DNA from: Bacteroidaceae bacterium
Lineage (GTDB): Bacteria > Bacteroidota > Bacteroidia > Bacteroidales > Bacteroidaceae
Direction of reading: 5' to 3'
DNA length: 16,815 bases
Assembly: GCA_016302435.1 (NCBI GenBank)
Contig: JAEDNQ010000032.1
Coordinates: 1 to 16,815 of the forward strand
Part shown: one piece after another, positions 11,952 to 16,815 of the stretch
How positions within the stretch are numbered: the first letter of the stretch is position 1
How the letters are laid out: each line of letters begins with the position of its first letter
The notes under the pieces: generated by a model
What the model was told of the DNA's origin: nothing
Seen by the model: the letters and a program-made list of their open reading frames with translations, nothing else
The model's database searches: none
Translations under genes and position numbers: made by a program

Positions 11952-14612
11952 ATGGCATCAAAGAAAAACAAAGATAAGAATACAACAAAGAAATATCAGG
12001 CTGAACAAAAAGAAAAACTTGTCTCAGGAGGCCTCTTCCTCGGATTTAAGAAGGGAGAGACCGCCCTCTTCTTTGTGGGACTTTTCCTCGTCCTCGTCTC
12101 CATCTTCATGATAGTGTCCTTCGTCTCCTACCTCTTCACGGGAGAGTCGGACTACAGTCTGCTCGAGCAAGGACTCGACCCGTTTAATGAGCAGCTGAGA
12201 TACAAGAACGTATGCGGTTCGTGGGGCGCACTTCTTTCTTTCTTCTTCCTCAACGACATGTTTGGACTCGCCTCGTTCGTCATCCCCGTCTATCTTGCTA
12301 TCCTCGGCATGAGACTGATGAGGATATTCAAGTTTACCCTTGTGCGCAAGTTTATCCTATTCTCTCTCTTCATGATATGGACAAGTGTGTTCCTTGCCAC
12401 ATTCTCACACATCTTCCCCGTATTCGATACATCCTTCCTCAAGATAGGTGGCAACCACGGTATCAATGTCGTCAACTATCTCACACGCATCGTTGGTGTG
12501 CCAGGACTGCTTGGCATACTCGCGCTCTATGCCATAGCTTATCTCATCTATCTGAGCGCTAAGACAATAGAGGTTATCCGCAACATGATGCGCTTCCGCT
12601 TCTTGCAGAAGGTGAACCCCAGTCGCCTCAATATCTTCGTACGTAGGAACAAATACGATGACAGCAATGTTATCAATGACGATAACGACAATGGTGACGA
12701 AGGCGATGATAATGATGAAAATGAAAATGCGTTGTCCGCGTCAGCCACAAGTGACTCCGACCAACTCGGCATTCCATCATCAGATACAGACTCTCTGCTC
12801 TCATCAGACCCAGATGGGCAGGGTAGGGGAGTGGCTTTCGACTCCGACGAGACAAAGTCGCCTGTCCTTTTCTTCGATGACATAACTCTCAACGCTACCG
12901 ATACAGAAGCTGAAACATCCTCCCTTAGACAGCCAGACGATGTAGAAGGAACGTCGCAGTCATTCAATTCCGACTCAACATCAACTTCTTCCTCCACACC
13001 TTCAGCTGCTGAAGCCTCACAAGCGTCTGCAGGCGGCATGGACATAGAGGTCAAGGAAACCGACATGGGAGATGGCGAAATCATGCGTGGAGACATCAAC
13101 ACCCCCTACGACCCTAAGCTCGACCTCGAACTGTACAAGTATCCTACACTCGACCTCCTCGCCGACATGAAGGACGAGGGACCAAAGATTGACATGATAG
13201 AGCAAAAAGCCAATCAGGAGCGCATCACACATGTGCTTCACAACTTTGGCGTGGAGATTTCTTCTATCAAAGCCACTATCGGACCCACCATAACGCTCTA
13301 TGAGATAGTGCCTGCAGAAGGAACACGCATCAGCAAGATACGAAATCTCGAAGACGACATAGCGCTATCCCTCGCAGCTGAAGGCATCCGCATCATAGCC
13401 CCAATCCCAGGCAAAGGCACCATAGGTATAGAAGTGCCTAACAAGAAGAAATGTATTGTCTCCATGGAGAGCATCATCAACAGCCGTGTCTATCAGGAGT
13501 CAACAATGGAGCTCCCTTGTGCCGTCGGCAAGACCATCAGCAATGAAGTCTTCATGTTCGACCTCGCTAAGGCTCCTCACTTGCTCGTAGCTGGTGCAAC
13601 AGGACAGGGTAAGTCCGTGGGACTAAATGCTATCGTCACCTCCCTTCTCTACAAGAAACATCCGTCGGAGATGAAGATAGTCATGGTCGACCCGAAGAAG
13701 GTGGAGTTCAGCATATACAGCCCCATCGAAAACCACTTCCTCGCCCGTCTCGAAGAAGAGGAGGACTGTATCATCACTGATGTTCAGAAAGTCGTAAAGA
13801 CACTCAACTCACTTTGCGTCCTCATGGACACTCGCTACGACCTGCTGAAGAAAGCTAATGTGCGCAACATCAAGGAGTACAACGAAAAGTTTAAGAATCG
13901 TCGACTCAATCCTGAGCACGGCCATGAATACATGCCATACATAGTCGTCATTGTCGACGAGTTTGGCGACCTCATCATGACAGCAGGAAAGGAAGTCGAA
14001 CTCCCCATCTGCCGCATAGCCCAGCTCGCTCGTGCCGTCGGCATACACATGATCATTGCCACACAACGTCCGCAGGCGAGCATCATCAGTGGTGCCATCA
14101 AAACAAACTTCCCTACGCGCATAGCATTCAAGGTCAGCTCCATGATGGACTCACGCGTCATACTCGACCGCTCAGGTGCCAACCAGCTCATAGGCAAGGG
14201 AGACATGCTCTACCTCCAGGGTGGCGAACCTGTCCGAGTACAGTGCGCCTTTGTTGACACACCCGAAGTCAACAACATCTGCAGCTTCATCGCCAAACAG
14301 CAGTCGTTCCTCCATCCTATGTTCCTCCCTGAAGTCATCGACCCAGAGGGAGACGGAGGCATGGGCATGGGCACTGTAGACAGAGGACACCTCGACCCCA
14401 TGTTTGCCGAAGTGGCACAGTTCGTCGTCTCCAACCAGAGCGGCTCAACTTCCATGATACAGCGCAACTTCTCCATCGGTTACAACAGAGCTGGCAAAAT
14501 CATGGACCAATTAGAAAAAATGGGAGTCGTCGGCACTCAGGTCGGAAGTAAACCAAGAGAAGTGCTCATCAAAGACTCTCTTACTCTCGACAGCCTGCTC
14601 AACACATTGTGA
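11952..14612 (+). CDS. ftsK: DNA translocase FtsK/SpoIIIE
   Basis: An 886-residue division-site DNA pump that moves chromosome ends and activates XerCD at dif. Residues 1-30 are Lys-rich and cytoplasmic. Four membrane segments follow, at about 38-66, 95-120, 135-160 and 175-205. Next comes a linker of about 150 residues (about 234-383), very rich in Asp, Asn, Ser and Thr. The motor has Walker A GATGQGKS (548-555) and Walker B VVIVDE (665-670), plus ATQRP and FPTRIAFKVSS. The C-terminal gamma winged-helix domain (about 813-872) contains STSMIQRNFSIGYNRAGKIMDQLE and GSKPREVL, the part that reads orientation sequences and contacts XerD. The ATG at 11952 is chosen because the -7 box lies after the longer frame start at 11823. 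The LolA-like gene follows at 33 bases, a common Bacteroidetes pairing. Confidence 0.96.
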   Translation: MASKKNKDKNTTKKYQAEQKEKLVSGGLFLGFKKGETALFFVGLFLVLVSIFMIVSFVSYLFTGESDYSLLEQGLDPFNEQLRYKNVCGSWGALLSFFFLNDMFGLASFVIPVYLAILGMRLMRIFKFTLVRKFILFSLFMIWTSVFLATFSHIFPVFDTSFLKIGGNHGINVVNYLTRIVGVPGLLGILALYAIAYLIYLSAKTIEVIRNMMRFRFLQKVNPSRLNIFVRRNKYDDSNVINDDNDNGDEGDDNDENENALSASATSDSDQLGIPSSDTDSLLSSDPDGQGRGVAFDSDETKSPVLFFDDITLNATDTEAETSSLRQPDDVEGTSQSFNSDSTSTSSSTPSAAEASQASAGGMDIEVKETDMGDGEIMRGDINTPYDPKLDLELYKYPTLDLLADMKDEGPKIDMIEQKANQERITHVLHNFGVEISSIKATIGPTITLYEIVPAEGTRISKIRNLEDDIALSLAAEGIRIIAPIPGKGTIGIEVPNKKKCIVSMESIINSRVYQESTMELPCAVGKTISNEVFMFDLAKAPHLLVAGATGQGKSVGLNAIVTSLLYKKHPSEMKIVMVDPKKVEFSIYSPIENHFLARLEEEEDCIITDVQKVVKTLNSLCVLMDTRYDLLKKANVRNIKEYNEKFKNRRLNPEHGHEYMPYIVVIVDEFGDLIMTAGKEVELPICRIAQLARAVGIHMIIATQRPQASIISGAIKTNFPTRIAFKVSSMMDSRVILDRSGANQLIGKGDMLYLQGGEPVRVQCAFVDTPEVNNICSFIAKQQSFLHPMFLPEVIDPEGDGGMGMGTVDRGHLDPMFAEVAQFVVSNQSGSTSMIQRNFSIGYNRAGKIMDQLEKMGVVGTQVGSKPREVLIKDSLTLDSLLNTL

Positions 14613-14644
14613 CACATTACTACATCAATAAAAAAACAACAAAC

Positions 14645-15256
14645 ATGCTTATGAGACGATATACTATTCTGCTCCTTGCTCTATTGAGCACCATTTTGCC
14701 CCTTCATGCTCAGACAGCCACCGACATCCTCGACCAGTCGGCTGCTGCACTAAAAGCAGCAGGCGATGCAAGGATTGACTTCACAGCCAATATGGACGGT
14801 AGCTCAGGCAAGGGATACATCAAGTTGCAAGGCAAGAAGTTCGTGCTCAATCTTGGTGGCATGATCACATGGTTTGACGGCAAAACAATGTGGAGCTATG
14901 TGGTCAAAAACGAAGAAGTGACAGTCACCGAGCCAACAGCAGCACAGATTGCCAAAATCAATCCCTACTCCTTCCTGCAGTTCTACAAGAAAGGCTACAA
15001 GACATCCATGGGAAAGAGCACGCCCAAGGAGCATGAGGTCATCCTACAGAGCGATGGAGCCGGACAATACAAGAAGGTGGTCATTAGAGTAAACCGAAAG
15101 ACACACTATCCCGTTTCACTCTCCATGACTACCAATGCTGACACACAGGTGACAATCCATTGCAACAACGTGAAGGGTCAGCAGAAGTTCACAGCCTCCA
15201 CCTTCACCTTCAACCCTAAACGCTACCCTAAAGCTGAGGTCGTCGACCTGAGATGA
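14645..15256 (+). CDS. LolA-like outer-membrane lipoprotein carrier protein
   Basis: About 203 residues with a signal peptide (MRRYTILLLALLSTILPLHAQ), so periplasmic. After it come TATDILDQSAAALKAAGDARIDFTA and the alternating beta strands of the LolA fold: GKGYIKLQGKKFVLNLGGMITWFDGKTMWSYVVKNEEVTVTEP, then INPYSFLQFYKKGY, and a C-terminal TFTFNPKRYPKAEVVDLR. The family ferries lipoproteins across the periplasm; the TWFDGKTMWSY and F-x-F-NP-x-x-YP patterns are common in Bacteroidetes members. A GTG at 14609 overlaps the ftsK stop by four bases, but that start would put 12 non-hydrophobic residues before the signal peptide. ATG 14645 or 14651 is preferred. It is probably co-transcribed with ftsK. 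Some Bacteroidetes LolA-like proteins may have other lipid-related roles. Confidence 0.88.
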   Translation: MLMRRYTILLLALLSTILPLHAQTATDILDQSAAALKAAGDARIDFTANMDGSSGKGYIKLQGKKFVLNLGGMITWFDGKTMWSYVVKNEEVTVTEPTAAQIAKINPYSFLQFYKKGYKTSMGKSTPKEHEVILQSDGAGQYKKVVIRVNRKTHYPVSLSMTTNADTQVTIHCNNVKGQQKFTASTFTFNPKRYPKAEVVDLR

Positions 15257-15301
15257 GCAGCAAGAAGCTCGTAAACACCCGCACCAAAACACACACAAGA
15301 C

Positions 15302-16813
15302 ATGCAAATAGCGAGAGCAATCATGTTGTACAGGCAGATAGCCCACAACCAGCGGCTGCACACACGCCGCCATCCTGTATTTGAGAAAAACAAGGCGATG
15401 AAGATTTTCAGCTATTTCTTCATATCCTTCTGGGCAATATATCTTGTCGTCATAGGCGTGTCCACCTACGGTATCTTCAAAGACACAGCCTATGAGGTCT
15501 TCGACTGGGTCAATGGAGGACTCATGTATTTCCTGGTTGTAGACTTCTTCTTGCGCTTTGTCATGCAGGAGACACCAGCACAAAACATCAAGCAGTACAA
15601 GCTTATGCATATTCCCACACGCTTTCTGCTCAACACCTTCCTCTTGCGCATGGGACTTCAGCCCTTCAACCTATTCTGGGCCTTCTTCTTTGTGCCAATA
15701 GCCCTGCTCAGTGTGCCCCAGTACTACGGCTTGACGGGCCTAATCTCCTTCCTCTTCGGTTGGTGGCTCATCTTTGTCCTCAACAGCTATTGGTACCTGC
15801 TGTGGCGAACACTCATCAACCGCCAGTTTTTCCTCCTCATCATACCCGTCGTGTCCTCAGCCCTGATACTCTATTTCGGCTATTTCTTCGATAGCGACAA
15901 CGAGCACCTCTTCCATTCGTCCATGGACTTCATGAGAGGCTTTCTCGAAGGTTCTCCCCTCAGCTATTTCTGTTGCCTCATTGTGGCAGTGCCCCTCTAC
16001 CTGCTCAACTATAAGATGCAACGTGAAGCCATATATGTCGAGATAGCCAAGACAGAGACGGTTAGCAAGGTGCACACCAACAACATGACCAGCCTCGACC
16101 GCTTTGGCATCATAGGAGAATACCTCAAGCTCGAGATAAAGTCCACCATCCGCAACCTCGTGGTGCGGAAGCAGTTCTTGTCGGGCACAGCATGCATGCT
16201 CATGCTCTGCAGCCTCTTCTCCTTCACAGACTTCTATGATGAGTTCCCATTCATGCAGGTCTTCATCCACATCTATTGCTTCACCTGCCTCGGAGTCCTC
16301 ACCCTCACCACCATCATGTGCGCCGAAGGCAACTACATAGACGGACTCATGGTACACAAGGAGATGATACTCTCTCTCCTTAAGGCAAAATATTACTTCC
16401 AGTGCGCCATGCTCACCATACCGTTGCTCTTCTCCATAATGCCCGTCATGCAGGGAAAGATGACTCTGCTTACCTCCCTCTCCTGCCTCTTCTTCACCTC
16501 TGGTGTGGTCTTCCCCTTCCTCTTCCAGCTGGCTGTCTACAACGACACCACCATTCATCTCAACCGCAAGCTGACCAGCTCCGGACGAGACACCAAGATG
16601 CAGATGCTCATGTCGGGAGCAGCACTACTCCTGCCCATGTTGGTCATGTACGCACTCGTCGAACTCTTCGACTCCGACACAGCCGCATGGATAATGGTAA
16701 CCCTCGGCATCATAGGCACAGCACTCCACCCCCTATGGCTAAAAAACATCTACCATCGCTTCATGCAAAGACGATACCAAAATATGGATGGATTCCGCAA
16801 CTCAAGAGAGTAG
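15302..16813 (+). CDS. DUF5687-family polytopic membrane protein, likely ABC exporter permease
   Basis: A 503-residue inner-membrane protein with about ten to twelve hydrophobic segments, such as FSYFFISFWAIYLVVIGV, GLISFLFGWWLIFVLNSYWYLLW, FFLLIIPVVSSALILYFGYFF, YFCCLIVAVPLYLL, LLLPMLVMYALVELF and IMVTLGIIGTALHPLWL. An N-terminal amphipathic stretch (LYRQIAHNQRLHTRRHPVFEKNKAMKIF) and the central IKSTIRNLVVRKQFLSG are features I associate with DUF5687 proteins, which look like ABC-2-type permease subunits and in Bacteroidetes are usually next to an ABC ATPase gene. That partner would lie just past the right edge. The substrate is unknown. The start could be M1 or M8 (15323); the later ATG at 15398 would remove the conserved N-terminal stretch. 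It is 45 bases after the LolA-like gene, same strand. Confidence 0.8.
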   Translation: MQIARAIMLYRQIAHNQRLHTRRHPVFEKNKAMKIFSYFFISFWAIYLVVIGVSTYGIFKDTAYEVFDWVNGGLMYFLVVDFFLRFVMQETPAQNIKQYKLMHIPTRFLLNTFLLRMGLQPFNLFWAFFFVPIALLSVPQYYGLTGLISFLFGWWLIFVLNSYWYLLWRTLINRQFFLLIIPVVSSALILYFGYFFDSDNEHLFHSSMDFMRGFLEGSPLSYFCCLIVAVPLYLLNYKMQREAIYVEIAKTETVSKVHTNNMTSLDRFGIIGEYLKLEIKSTIRNLVVRKQFLSGTACMLMLCSLFSFTDFYDEFPFMQVFIHIYCFTCLGVLTLTTIMCAEGNYIDGLMVHKEMILSLLKAKYYFQCAMLTIPLLFSIMPVMQGKMTLLTSLSCLFFTSGVVFPFLFQLAVYNDTTIHLNRKLTSSGRDTKMQMLMSGAALLLPMLVMYALVELFDSDTAAWIMVTLGIIGTALHPLWLKNIYHRFMQRRYQNMDGFRNSRE

Positions 16814-16815
16814 AA

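Noticed and set aside
14609..14644. GTG start for the LolA-like protein overlapping the ftsK stop
   Set aside because: It would place 12 polar residues ahead of a complete signal peptide that begins naturally at ATG 14645 or 14651.

Overview
The window looks like a chromosomal segment from a Bacteroidales bacterium, most likely of the Prevotella/Segatella group. This rests on the TAnnTTTG-type -7 promoter boxes, the lack of Shine-Dalgarno sequences, a GT3-type glycogen synthase next to a GT35 glucan phosphorylase, an FtsK-LolA pair, a DUF5687 membrane protein, an ECF sigma factor with a PFKVxxxYF-type membrane partner, and a small type IX secretion (T9SS) sorting-domain-like protein. There are ten complete protein genes and one cut gene end. 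I see no tRNA, rRNA, CRISPR array, transposase or phage gene.

Layout. A plus-strand gene ends at about base 47 and is followed by a strong intrinsic terminator (62-110). From 186 to 5087 every gene is on the minus strand: a three-gene ECF sigma cassette (sigma factor 1385-1933, one-helix membrane partner 893-1282, Spy/CpxP-like periplasmic protein 186-740), a 117-residue secreted protein resembling a T9SS C-terminal domain (2206-2559) with a textbook Bacteroidetes promoter, and a PpiD/SurA-like periplasmic folding factor (2937-5087) with its own terminator. A 644-base divergent spacer follows. From 5732 to the right edge every gene is on the plus strand: glycogen synthase (5732-7414) and alpha-glucan phosphorylase (7481-10048), a secreted TPR protein (10346-11629), then ftsK (11952-14612), a LolA-like carrier (14645-15256) and a DUF5687 membrane protein (15302-16813).

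How the genes work together. The synthase and phosphorylase form a glycogen build/break pair. Sigma factor, membrane partner and periplasmic protein probably form an envelope-stress circuit. PpiD-like protein, LolA-like protein and the sorting-domain protein all belong to envelope protein traffic. FtsK segregates chromosome ends at division.

Most genes are ordinary core genes. The more unusual material is between them: three short-repeat loci (2062-2107, 10187-10304, 11686-11783), three AATGTGAT-type half sites just upstream of the ftsK -7 box, and a reversal of strand composition (G-rich top strand on the left, C-rich on the right) that also holds in non-coding DNA and falls in or next to the divergent spacer.
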